Assembly (NCBI GenBank): GCA_964523575.1
Contig: CAZGAV010000019.1
Location: 1-53,578 of the forward strand
DNA: 53,578 bases
Source of the DNA: DAOUTW01 sp964523575
GTDB taxonomy: Bacteria > Zixibacteria > MSB-5A5 > GN15 > JAAZOE01
Direction: 5' to 3'
Both the position numbers and the translations under genes were made by a program. Below, in pieces: positions 8,517-15,954 of this stretch (its first letter is position 1; each line of letters begins with the position of its first letter). The notes beneath the pieces were generated by a model. That model was not told where the DNA came from. It did not search any database and saw only the letters and a list, made by a program, of their open reading frames with translations.

Positions 8517-9506
8517 ATGAGGTATAGAATATTAATTCTCGTTATGGTTCTCCTTGCGGTAAGCCTGACATCGGTGTACGCAGGGAATGAACGACGGATC
8601 GGAACCGCCGGTGCCCAGGAATTGCGCATCCCGGTCGGAGCGCGCGGAACCGCCATGGGCGGCGCCGTCGTCGCCAACACCACGGGACTGGAGGCGCTTC
8701 ACTGGAACCCCGCCGGTCTCAGCCGCCTGGCTGGCACGGAAGTGATGTTCAGTCACCAGCCGTATATCGCAGACATCAATGTCAATTACTTCGGCATGGC
8801 GACCCGCTCCGAGAATGTAGGGGTTTTCGCCGCCTCGGCCAAGATTGTCTCGATTGGTGATATTGAGGAAACGACTTCCGAGTTTCCGGACGGCACGGGG
8901 CGTATATTCAGCCCCACCATGTCAGTCATTTCGCTTTCCTATTCGCGAATCCTGACCTACCGCGTGCTGTTTGGCGTCACCGGCAAGTTAATCCATGAAA
9001 GTGTTCATGACGCCAGCGCCTCCGGCGTGGGCTTCGACATCGGCTTCATTTATGAACCCGACTGGCATGGCTTCTCGCTGGGACTGGTGATCAAGAACTA
9101 TGGTCCCGAAATGAGATATTCGGGCAGTGGTTTCGAACGCAGTCTCGACGGCCGCCAGGGCGCGGCCAAATCGGCCTCCTTCGAATTGCCCAGCTCCTTC
9201 GAGGTAGGGGCCAATTACAATCTGATCAACATGGATAAGAGTGTGGCCCAGATATCGGGGAATTTCTGCTCCAATAACTATTCCCAGGATCTGTGGCAGG
9301 GCGGCTTCGAATACACATTCGACGGTCTGTATTCACTTCGCGCCGGATATAACTACTCCGACCAGACCGACTGGTTGTACGGGTTCTCCGCCGGAGGCGG
9401 TATCAAGTTCAAGATCAATGAAACCACCTTCAGCTTCGATTATGCCTGGACTGAGACCGACATTTTCGACAACAACCAGTATTTCACGTTCGGAATAGCC
9501 TTCTAA
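8517..9506 (+). CDS. PorV/PorQ-family outer-membrane barrel protein
   Basis: 329 residues with a signal peptide (MRYRILILVMVLLAVSLTSVYA) and the family signature RIGTAGAQELRIPVGARGTAMGGA ... ALHWNPAGLSRL. This is the N-terminal segment shared by PorV, PorQ and UPF0164 proteins. Alternating beta strands follow, ending in a terminal Phe (YFTFGIAF). PorV-type proteins are barrels that help secreted cargo reach or stay on the surface in type IX secretion. Here the gene directly follows a protein with a FlgD-like tail, which fits a cargo/shuttle pairing, although no T9SS core gene is visible. AAGGAAGG precedes the ATG at 8517. It is the last gene of the operon, followed by a hairpin at 9526. Confidence 0.85.
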   Translation: MRYRILILVMVLLAVSLTSVYAGNERRIGTAGAQELRIPVGARGTAMGGAVVANTTGLEALHWNPAGLSRLAGTEVMFSHQPYIADINVNYFGMATRSENVGVFAASAKIVSIGDIEETTSEFPDGTGRIFSPTMSVISLSYSRILTYRVLFGVTGKLIHESVHDASASGVGFDIGFIYEPDWHGFSLGLVIKNYGPEMRYSGSGFERSLDGRQGAAKSASFELPSSFEVGANYNLINMDKSVAQISGNFCSNNYSQDLWQGGFEYTFDGLYSLRAGYNYSDQTDWLYGFSAGGGIKFKINETTFSFDYAWTETDIFDNNQYFTFGIAF

Positions 9507-9525
9507 GCAGGCGATAACCAACTCG

Positions 9526-9553
9526 ACGGCCGGGCATCAACATGCCCGGCCGT
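9526..9553 (+). terminator. Terminator-like hairpin after the TonB-PorV/Q operon
   Basis: Perfect 12-bp inverted repeat ACGGCCGGGCAT / ATGCCCGGCCGT with a 4-nt CAAC loop, 20 bp after the stop of the PorV/PorQ-like gene. No strong T run follows, so termination efficiency is uncertain. Confidence 0.65.
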
Positions 9554-9688
9554 ATCATATAGCCCGGAGCCGGAGTTGATCTCAGGCCGTGGCTTTTTTC
9601 AATTTTCTTAAATTAATTAGTGGTTCTCTTTAAGATGCACCAAGACGCTTTTCCCCTGTATCCGGTCGATGCCGGGGATGCGAAAAAG

Positions 9689-10330
9689 TCAGCGTTTGAA
9701 AATGGCGTTGACGGTGGCGTGGCGATGAGGCGCTTTGCGGCCATGACGATGTTCCGGTCCCATTCCCTCCCAATGGTAAACCACTTGAAAATCCTCAAAC
9801 AATGTCAGGACTTCGCCGGGTTCGAGAAAGGTGCGGAATTCGCCGCCGGGGGTGCGGAAAGAATGGCGGCCGACGGGCTCCATTTCGGCCACGATCGGTT
9901 CATATCGGGGATCGTCGGTTGTGAAAGCCGACAGCAGAATCAGGCCGCCGGGGATGGTCCAACTCTTAACTTTTTCGATTAGAAGAACGATCGAGTCCCA
10001 TCCGAGAAGTTGGATCAAGCCGAAAAGCATGACCGCGCCGTAAGGATTATGCTCCGGGACAAAATCCTCAAATCGGGAGCAGTAAGTATTTACCCGGAGC
10101 TTCTCTTTGGCCGCGGCCTCGGCGATAATATCGATGCCGACCTGCGAGGGTTCGACGGCATCGACAGCAAATCCCTGTCGTGCGATAAAAATGGTATTGC
10201 GGCCCTGTCCGGCGCCGAGATCAAGCACCGGTTTGGTTTTATCGAACAGGTGATAATTGCCGGTCAGCAATTCGGCCGGTTCGACGCCGAAATAGCCGGA
10301 TGTTTTGCGATAGGTTTCGTCGTAGGACAT
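9689..10330 (-). CDS. Class I SAM-dependent methyltransferase (TehB-like)
   Basis: 213 residues. Motif I is VLDLGAGQGRNTIFIARQGF (about residues 35-54), followed by VDAVEPS, the acidic motif II that binds the ribose of S-adenosylmethionine. The short N-terminal segment MSYDETYRKTSGYFGVEPAELL resembles TehB/tellurite-resistance-type and small-molecule methyltransferases. The C-terminus (VVYHWEGMGPEHRHGRKAPHRHATVNAIFKR) is unusually His-rich, which could reflect a metal or metalloid substrate, but this is speculation. It is transcribed in the same direction as rarA and follows it by 21 bp, so the two are probably in one transcript. Confidence 0.82.
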   Translation of the reverse strand: MSYDETYRKTSGYFGVEPAELLTGNYHLFDKTKPVLDLGAGQGRNTIFIARQGFAVDAVEPSQVGIDIIAEAAAKEKLRVNTYCSRFEDFVPEHNPYGAVMLFGLIQLLGWDSIVLLIEKVKSWTIPGGLILLSAFTTDDPRYEPIVAEMEPVGRHSFRTPGGEFRTFLEPGEVLTLFEDFQVVYHWEGMGPEHRHGRKAPHRHATVNAIFKR

Positions 10331-10351
10331 GCTTGCTTCCCGAATCAGAGA

Positions 10352-11698
10352 CTATTGGCCCTTGTCCTTTTTAAAGTGTTCCTGGCGATAATGGCGGAAG
10401 GCCGCCATATAGTAGGCGATTTTCTTCTCGCGCCCCTTGTCGGTCGGATGATAGAACTGCTTGTCCTGGATATTATCCGGCAGGAAAGTCTGATCGACAA
10501 AAGGAGTATCGCAGTCAGGAGGATAGATATAATCCTTGCCGTATCCGATGTCCTTCATCAGTCGGGTCGGGGCGTTGCGGATTTGCATCGGGACCGGCAG
10601 ATTTTCCGTTTTCTCGACCTCATCCATGACCTGTCCGAAAGCGCGATAGGCCGACACCGATTTGGGAGCCGTCGCCAGATAGATGACCGCCTGGGCGATG
10701 GCCAGTTCGCCTTCGGGAGAACCCAGAAAACGATAACTCTCGGTGGCGGAAAGACAAAAGGTCAGGGCAAAGGGATCGGCCAGGCCGACATCCTCGGAGG
10801 CGAAACGCACCAGTCGGCGGAGAATGTACAAGGGGTCTTCGCCTCCTTTAAGCATCCGGGCCAGCCAGTAGAGAGCGGCGTCGGCATCGCCGCCGCGAAG
10901 AGATTTATGCAAGGCGGAGATGATATTGAAATGTTCCTCGGCCGATTTGTCATAGATGATATGACGCCGCCCGATTATGTCCTTGAGCAGGGCATAGGTG
11001 ACAACTTCGCCGTCGGTGATATCCTCGGCCGCCGCCTCGAGTATCGACAATGCCCGGCGGGCGTCGCCGTCGGACTGGTCGGTCAGAAAATCGAGACCGT
11101 CAGCCTCTATGGTCAAGTTTCTTTTTCCCAGGCCGCGGACGGTGTCGGTCAGGGCATTTTTAATAATAGTCTTGAGTTGTTCCGGCGTGAGACGTTCCAG
11201 CACATAGACGCGGACCCGCGAGAGCAGGGGCGTGATGACTTCGAAGGAAGGATTTTCGGTGGTGGCGCCGATGAGCGTGATGGAACCGTCCTCGACATAT
11301 GGCAGAAAGGCGTCCTGCTGAGCTTTGTTGAAACGGTGGATTTCATCGATGAAAAGGTAGGTGATGGTGCCGTACATTTTCTGCCGTTTGCGGGCGCCGG
11401 CGATGACGGTTTTCAATTCCTTTATGGATGAGGTCACCGCCGAATAAGACAGGAACTCGCCTTTGCATGATTTGGCGATCAGAAAGGCCAGCGTGGTTTT
11501 GCCGCTACCAGGCGGCCCCCAGAAAATGATCGACCCGACCCGTCCGGCCTCGATGGCGCGGCGCAGGGGTTTGTCGGGGCCGATTATTTTTTCCTGGCCG
11601 ACGAGATTTTCGAGGCTGTCGGGCCGCATGCGATCGGCCAGGGGGCGATTAGATAATTCGGATTCGGTCGCGTCGGCCTTGTCGGAGAAAAAATCCAT
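10352..11698 (-). CDS. rarA: Replication-associated recombination protein A (RarA/MgsA/WRNIP1 family AAA+ ATPase)
   Basis: 448 residues, the usual length for RarA. It opens with the conserved LADRMRPDSLENLVGQEKIIGPDKPL. Walker A is GPPGSGKTT, Walker B is LFIDEIHRFNKAQQDAFLPYVE, sensor 1 is LIGATTENPSFEV and the arginine finger region is LLSRVRVYVLE. The C-terminal tetramerisation part is also present (RGGDADAALYWLARMLKGGEDPLYILRRLVRFASEDVGLADP). RarA acts at stalled replication forks with RecA, SSB and the clamp loader. The methyltransferase gene lies 21 bp downstream. Confidence 0.96.
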   Translation of the reverse strand: MDFFSDKADATESELSNRPLADRMRPDSLENLVGQEKIIGPDKPLRRAIEAGRVGSIIFWGPPGSGKTTLAFLIAKSCKGEFLSYSAVTSSIKELKTVIAGARKRQKMYGTITYLFIDEIHRFNKAQQDAFLPYVEDGSITLIGATTENPSFEVITPLLSRVRVYVLERLTPEQLKTIIKNALTDTVRGLGKRNLTIEADGLDFLTDQSDGDARRALSILEAAAEDITDGEVVTYALLKDIIGRRHIIYDKSAEEHFNIISALHKSLRGGDADAALYWLARMLKGGEDPLYILRRLVRFASEDVGLADPFALTFCLSATESYRFLGSPEGELAIAQAVIYLATAPKSVSAYRAFGQVMDEVEKTENLPVPMQIRNAPTRLMKDIGYGKDYIYPPDCDTPFVDQTFLPDNIQDKQFYHPTDKGREKKIAYYMAAFRHYRQEHFKKDKGQ

Positions 11699-11841
11699 AA
11701 TTATCTAATATACAAAATTCACCGGGCGAACGACAGGGGAGAATATCATATTTATCCTTCCACCAGTTGAGTAAATCGCCGAGAGGATGCCGTGTATAAA
11801 CGGGATTGTCTATTCATATCCTGCGCCGATAGCCGCCATTC

Positions 11842-13149
11842 TCAGGCCCAGCCTCTTTCCTGGCAGGCCTGGGCCACTCGCGCGATACCGATCAGATGGG
11901 CCGCCTCGCGCAAGTTCATTTTCCTTTGCCGGGCCATGTCACTGACGGCGACGAAAGCCGAAGTCATTTTGACATCCAGTTTACCGAGGACCTCGTCTTT
12001 TTCCCAATAGTGGTTGGTGTTGCTTTGGACCTGTTCGAAATAACTGCAGATAACGCCGCCGGCGTTGGCGATGAAGTCCGGAATAATGAGCAGGTTCCGT
12101 TGATTGATAATTTCGTCGGCGGCCGGCGTTGTCGGTCCGTTGGCTCCTTCGGCGATGATCCGGACCGTGGGTTTGATTTTGTCGACATTAGTTTCGGTGA
12201 TTTGATGTTCGAGAGCGGCCGGAATTAAAATATCGACTTCCTGTTCGAGCCAGGCCTCGCCGGGCAGAACTTCACAGCCGATATCGCGGGCCTTGTCCTT
12301 GTCTATTTCACCGAAATCATCGGTGATGGACAAGAGCGAATCGAGGTCGAGGCCCCCGGCCCGCCGGAAGGAATAGGAGGTCTGATCTTTCTGATGCCAG
12401 CAGGCGATGCAGGTGACTTTGCCGCCGATCTGATTGAAAAGGCGGATGGCATGCCGTGCGACGCTTCCGAATCCCTGAACCGAGGCGGTCATTTCCCCCG
12501 GTTTGCGGTCGATTTGATGCAGGGCCTCGCGCAGCATATAGACGAGGCCGAATCCGGTGGCTTCGGTTCGGCCCAGCGATCCACCGAGGCTGACCGGTTT
12601 ACCCGTAATGAATCCCGGATATTTGGCGCCGTGAAGGGCCTCGTATTCGTCCAGCATCCAGAGCATATATTGGGGGTTGGTCATGACATCGGGTTCCGGG
12701 ATATCGATCAGGGGTCCGATATTTCGAGCCAGTTGCCGGACCCATCCCCGGCAAATCTGTTCGACACCGCTGACGCTCAGGACATGGGGGTCGCAGACAA
12801 CGCCACCCATCGCTCCTCCCAGAGGAATATCGACCACGGCGCATTTCCAGGTAATCCACATGGCCAGGGCGCGGGCCTGATCGATGGAACTGAGGGGATG
12901 AAACCGGATGCCGCCCTTACAGGGTCCCCGGGCGTCATTGTGCTGAACTCGAAAACCACGGAAGATTTTGAAACTTCCGTCATCGTTTCTGACCGGGATT
13001 GCGAAATTGTATTCCCGAATCGGCTGGCGAAGCAAATCGCACAGTCCGGGGCTGAGATCGAGGATTTCGGCCGCCCGGTCGAATTGAGCCCGGGCCGTAT
13101 CGAAGGGATTGATGCTCTTCTGGACCATTGCCAAGTTATCGCCTTTCAT
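11842..13149 (-). CDS. Glu/Leu/Phe/Val dehydrogenase-family protein lacking the catalytic lysine
   Basis: 435 residues with the full dehydrogenase fold of the NAD-type glutamate dehydrogenase subfamily. The substrate-binding segment (RGPCKGGIRFHP with Lys78; WKCAVVDIP with Lys102) and the catalytic Asp loop (DIPEPDVMTNP, Asp154) are intact. So are the cofactor Rossmann segment (TASVQGFGSVARHAIRLF) and ANAGGVICSYFEQVQS. The catalytic Lys of the universally conserved GGAKGG is replaced by Met114 (GGAMGG, codon ATG at 12808-12810). Family knowledge says this lysine activates the water/imine step, so the protein is likely inactive or strongly altered alone. A second, canonical gdhA lies 1.2 kb away, so a regulatory-subunit role in a hetero-oligomer is attractive (inference). 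No clear ribosome site; a start at Met8 is possible. Confidence 0.88.
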   Translation of the reverse strand: MKGDNLAMVQKSINPFDTARAQFDRAAEILDLSPGLCDLLRQPIREYNFAIPVRNDDGSFKIFRGFRVQHNDARGPCKGGIRFHPLSSIDQARALAMWITWKCAVVDIPLGGAMGGVVCDPHVLSVSGVEQICRGWVRQLARNIGPLIDIPEPDVMTNPQYMLWMLDEYEALHGAKYPGFITGKPVSLGGSLGRTEATGFGLVYMLREALHQIDRKPGEMTASVQGFGSVARHAIRLFNQIGGKVTCIACWHQKDQTSYSFRRAGGLDLDSLLSITDDFGEIDKDKARDIGCEVLPGEAWLEQEVDILIPAALEHQITETNVDKIKPTVRIIAEGANGPTTPAADEIINQRNLLIIPDFIANAGGVICSYFEQVQSNTNHYWEKDEVLGKLDVKMTSAFVAVSDMARQRKMNLREAAHLIGIARVAQACQERGWA

Positions 13150-13354
13150 TCATTGACCTGAGGCCACGGATTCTCAATTCAATCCAAGCGCAGGCCCGAG
13201 GATGACGTTCAACAAGGATATGGCGCGACGCGGTTTTTGTCAAGAAATTGGGGGGAATATCGGGGGCATACCCGATCTGCCGGCCATTCGTCTTTACTCC
13301 GGCCAGTTTCGCCGGGATGTCGGCCGGCATAATCGAGGCGAGTAAAAGAAACTG

Positions 13355-13383
13355 TTTTGGATCGGCCGCTCATTTATTATAAT
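13355..13383 (+). promoter_or_regulatory. Possible promoter of the NarL-type regulator gene
   Basis: TATAAT at 13378-13383, with TTTTGG 17 bp upstream as a weak -35. The predicted transcript would start near 13390, about 25 nt before the TTG start codon and just ahead of the GGAGGG ribosome site. Confidence 0.35.
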
Positions 13384-13413
13384 TGTCTAAGGCCATAATT
13401 GCCGGAGGGATAA

Positions 13414-14097
13414 TTGAGCAAATCTTTTGGAATACAGCCGACCCATCTGCGTGAAATCAGGGTGGTCATCGCCGATGAACGAAAACTCCTGCGGCAGGGT
13501 TTAATCGCCTTATTCACCACCGAACTCGGCATCCTGGTGGCCGGCGATACCGGCGACGGCATCAGGGCGGTGGAATTGGTGGCTAACACCAAACCTGATG
13601 TGGTGGTGTTGAATATCAATCTTCCTACTCTTGACGGCGTCGGCGCCGCCATGCGGATGCGCAAACTCTCGCCCTGCCCCGAGTTCGTGTTCCTGGCGAC
13701 CCAACATAATGAATCCCTGATGCGGGAAACCTTTGCCGTCGGCGGCCGGGCTTATTTGTTACAGGACTGCGATTTCAAGGAATTGGTCTTCGCCATCCGG
13801 AAAGTGGCCGCGGGCGACTATTATCTGACCGGGCCGGCTGGTCACGATATGGTCATGGGTTATATCAATCCATCATCTGGGGATACGACTCCACTCGAGG
13901 GTCCGATGACGAGGCGGGAGAAGGAATTATGCCGACTGTTGGCCGACGGCTATTCGACCAAGGAGGCGGCCGACCGGCTAAATATCAGCGTCAAGACGGC
14001 CGAAACCCATCGGGCGTCAATCATGAAAAAACTCAGGGCCAAAAATGTCACCGATATCGTGAAATACTGCATCAGGAACAAAATCATTGAAGGGTAG
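13414..14097 (+). CDS. NarL/LuxR-type response regulator with degenerate receiver domain
   Basis: 227 residues starting at TTG 13414, 4 nt after GGAGGG. The N-terminal half (residues 15-130) has the receiver fold and keeps an acidic pair (ADERK, Asp21-Glu22). The phospho-acceptor Asp is Asn67 (VVVLNINLP, codon AAT at 13612), the conserved Thr/Ser is Ala94 and the invariant Lys is Gln117 (YLLQDC, normally LLKD). The C-terminal half is an intact LuxR helix-turn-helix (MTRREKELCRLLADGYSTKE, then LNISVKTAETHRASIMKKL). It probably binds DNA without classical phosphorylation, perhaps constitutively or by sensing a ligand. It lies between the two glutamate dehydrogenase genes, divergent from the first and co-directional with the second, with no histidine kinase nearby, so local control of nitrogen metabolism genes is a reasonable guess. 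Confidence 0.9.
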   Translation: MSKSFGIQPTHLREIRVVIADERKLLRQGLIALFTTELGILVAGDTGDGIRAVELVANTKPDVVVLNINLPTLDGVGAAMRMRKLSPCPEFVFLATQHNESLMRETFAVGGRAYLLQDCDFKELVFAIRKVAAGDYYLTGPAGHDMVMGYINPSSGDTTPLEGPMTRREKELCRLLADGYSTKEAADRLNISVKTAETHRASIMKKLRAKNVTDIVKYCIRNKIIEG

Positions 14098-14213
14098 TTA
14101 TTTACCGCCCAATTTCATATATTTATGTTAAAATATGGGGTGTTTTACACGCAAATATACATAATTATACTTATTGCCGCTTGAACTTAAAAGTCTATAT
14201 TCCACCGGGATTT

Positions 14214-14219
14214 TATAAT
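14214..14219 (+). promoter_or_regulatory. Probable -10 element of gdhA
   Basis: Exact TATAAT 136 bp before the gdhA start codon. No convincing -35 stands at 16-18 bp, which suggests activator dependence or an alternative sigma factor. The predicted start point coincides with the first arm of the interleaved inverted repeats at 14226. Confidence 0.45.
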
Positions 14220-14225
14220 GTAACA

Positions 14226-14255
14226 GGTCATAAGTTATTGGTATGACCATAACTT
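14226..14255 (+). repeat. Two interleaved 7-bp inverted repeats upstream of gdhA
   Basis: Arms in order: GGTCATA (14226-14232), AAGTTAT (14232-14238), TATGACC (14242-14248), ATAACTT (14249-14255). Arm 1 is complementary to arm 3 and arm 2 to arm 4, so two hairpins are possible but only one can form at a time. As DNA it could be an operator for a dimeric regulator; as RNA it would lie at the very 5' end of the gdhA leader. Confidence 0.5.
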
Positions 14256-14354
14256 GGGGCAATTTAGGGCCTCAACGTTCTTTTTCACCTGTGAATGAAT
14301 CTTAAGGCAGGTCTGGCGTCGATTTTTGGGTCAGCTTGCCAAGAGGAGAAACTT

Positions 14355-15722
14355 ATGTCAGATTTTGTTGCTGATTTTATGGCGCGCGTCAAAGCCAAGA
14401 ACCCGGCCGAACCGGAATTTCATCAGGCCGTGAAGGAAGTCGTCGAATCGGTGGAGCTGGTTCTGGAAAAGCATCCGGAATATCGTAAAGCCAGGATCAT
14501 GGAACGAATCTCCGAGCCGGAGCGGGTTATGATGTTCCGGGTACCGTGGGTGGATGATCAGGGCGAATATCATGTCAACCGTGGATTCCGTATCGAGATG
14601 AACAGCGCTATCGGTCCCTATAAAGGCGGCTTGCGTTTGCACCCTTCGGTCAACCTTGGTATCCTGAAATTTCTGGCCTTCGAGCAGGTTTTCAAAAATA
14701 GCCTGACGACGCTCCCGATGGGCGGCGGCAAGGGCGGTTCCGATTTTGACCCCAAGGGCAAGAGCGACGACGAAGTCATGCGTTTTTGCATCAGTTTTAT
14801 GTCGGAGCTGTATCGTTATATCGGCCCGAACACCGACGTTCCCGCCGGTGATATCGGCGTCGGCGGACGTGAAATCGGCTTTATGTTCGGCACTTATAAG
14901 AAGATTCGCAATGAGTTCACCGGCGTTTTGACCGGTAAAGGCCTCAACTGGGGCGGTTCCCTGATTCGTCCCGAGGCGACCGGTTATGGCGCGGTCTATT
15001 TCGCGGCCGAAATGCTGGCGACCCGCGGCGAGACGCTGGAAGGCAAAACCTGTCTCGTGTCCGGTTCCGGCAACGTCGCCCAGTACACGGTCGAGAAAAT
15101 CCTCGATATGGGTGGCAAAGCGGTCACATTGTCCGATTCCGGCGGTTATATCTATGATTCCGAGGGCATTACCCGCGACAAACTGAAATATGTCATGGAT
15201 TTGAAGAACCTCCGCCGCGGCCGTATCAAAGAATACGCCGACAAATACTCCAGCGCCGAGTATTTCCCGGCCGATTCGGCCAACAACGACCACAATCCGC
15301 TCTGGGATCACAAAGCCGATTGCGCTTTCCCGTCGGCCACTCAGAATGAGATCAACAAGAAGGACGCCGAGAATCTGCTCAAGAACGGCGTTTACGTCGT
15401 TTCCGAAGGCGCCAACATGCCGACCACTCCGGATGGTGTGGACGTTTTCCTCAACAAGAAAATCCTCTACGGTCCCGGCAAAGCGGCCAACGCCGGCGGC
15501 GTAGCGGTTTCGGGTCTGGAAATGTCGCAGAACAGCATGCGTTATTCATGGTCTCGTGAAGAAGTCGACAAGAAGCTTCACGGCATCATGAAGAGCATCC
15601 ATGCGGCCTGCCTCCAGGCCAGCGAGCAGTACGGCACCCCCGGCAATTATGTCAACGGGGCCAATATCGCCGGCTTTATCAAAGTCGCCGATGCCATGCT
15701 CGACCAGGGTATTTTCGGCTAA
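14355..15722 (+). CDS. gdhA: Glutamate dehydrogenase, hexameric class I (NADP-type)
   Basis: 455 residues from ATG 14355, preceded by GAGGAGA at a good distance; an in-frame ATG at 14295 lacks a ribosome site. All hallmark segments are intact: GPYKGGLRLHPSVNLGILKF, FEQVFKNSLTTLPMGGGKGG (catalytic Lys present), PAGDIGVGGREIG (catalytic Asp), the cofactor motif CLVSGSGNVAQYTVEKI and the ANAGGVAVSGLEMSQNSMRYSW substrate segment. It catalyses reversible reductive amination of 2-oxoglutarate to glutamate; the sequence class and length match NADP-dependent biosynthetic enzymes. A strong terminator follows at 15766. The upstream inverted repeats and the adjacent NarL-type regulator suggest dedicated control. 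Confidence 0.96.
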   Translation: MSDFVADFMARVKAKNPAEPEFHQAVKEVVESVELVLEKHPEYRKARIMERISEPERVMMFRVPWVDDQGEYHVNRGFRIEMNSAIGPYKGGLRLHPSVNLGILKFLAFEQVFKNSLTTLPMGGGKGGSDFDPKGKSDDEVMRFCISFMSELYRYIGPNTDVPAGDIGVGGREIGFMFGTYKKIRNEFTGVLTGKGLNWGGSLIRPEATGYGAVYFAAEMLATRGETLEGKTCLVSGSGNVAQYTVEKILDMGGKAVTLSDSGGYIYDSEGITRDKLKYVMDLKNLRRGRIKEYADKYSSAEYFPADSANNDHNPLWDHKADCAFPSATQNEINKKDAENLLKNGVYVVSEGANMPTTPDGVDVFLNKKILYGPGKAANAGGVAVSGLEMSQNSMRYSWSREEVDKKLHGIMKSIHAACLQASEQYGTPGNYVNGANIAGFIKVADAMLDQGIFG

Positions 15723-15765
15723 ATCCTGAAACCGATTGTACTTGACGATAAGTCCGGTAACATAT

Positions 15766-15801
15766 GCGGAGCGGGCCTTGAGGGTTCGCTCCGCTTTTTT
15801 T
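15766..15801 (+). terminator. Rho-independent terminator of gdhA
   Basis: Perfect stem GCGGAGCG / CGCTCCGC (15766-15773 with 15787-15794), with further G-T and C-G pairs inside, followed at once by seven T residues. It lies 44 bp after the gdhA stop. Confidence 0.9.
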
Positions 15802-15954
15802 ATAATTTTTTCAGGGCGGGCGCGGCCGCGATTATTGGGACAAAACGGTTTTCTATCGATGCCTTTGAGTGTATATTACGAATCGGCCGCTTCCGGGTTA
15901 AGGATAGAGCCCTCTGATTTCAGGTAATCTGAATTTGATCGGAACAGGCGATTT

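Noticed and set aside
10010..11431. 473-residue open frame on the plus strand
   Set aside because: Antisense to rarA and the methyltransferase gene, both of which have complete family motifs.
14226..14255. H-type pseudoknot at the gdhA 5' end
   Set aside because: The connecting loops would be 0, 3 and 0 nt, too short to cross the stems; alternative hairpins or a DNA operator are more likely.
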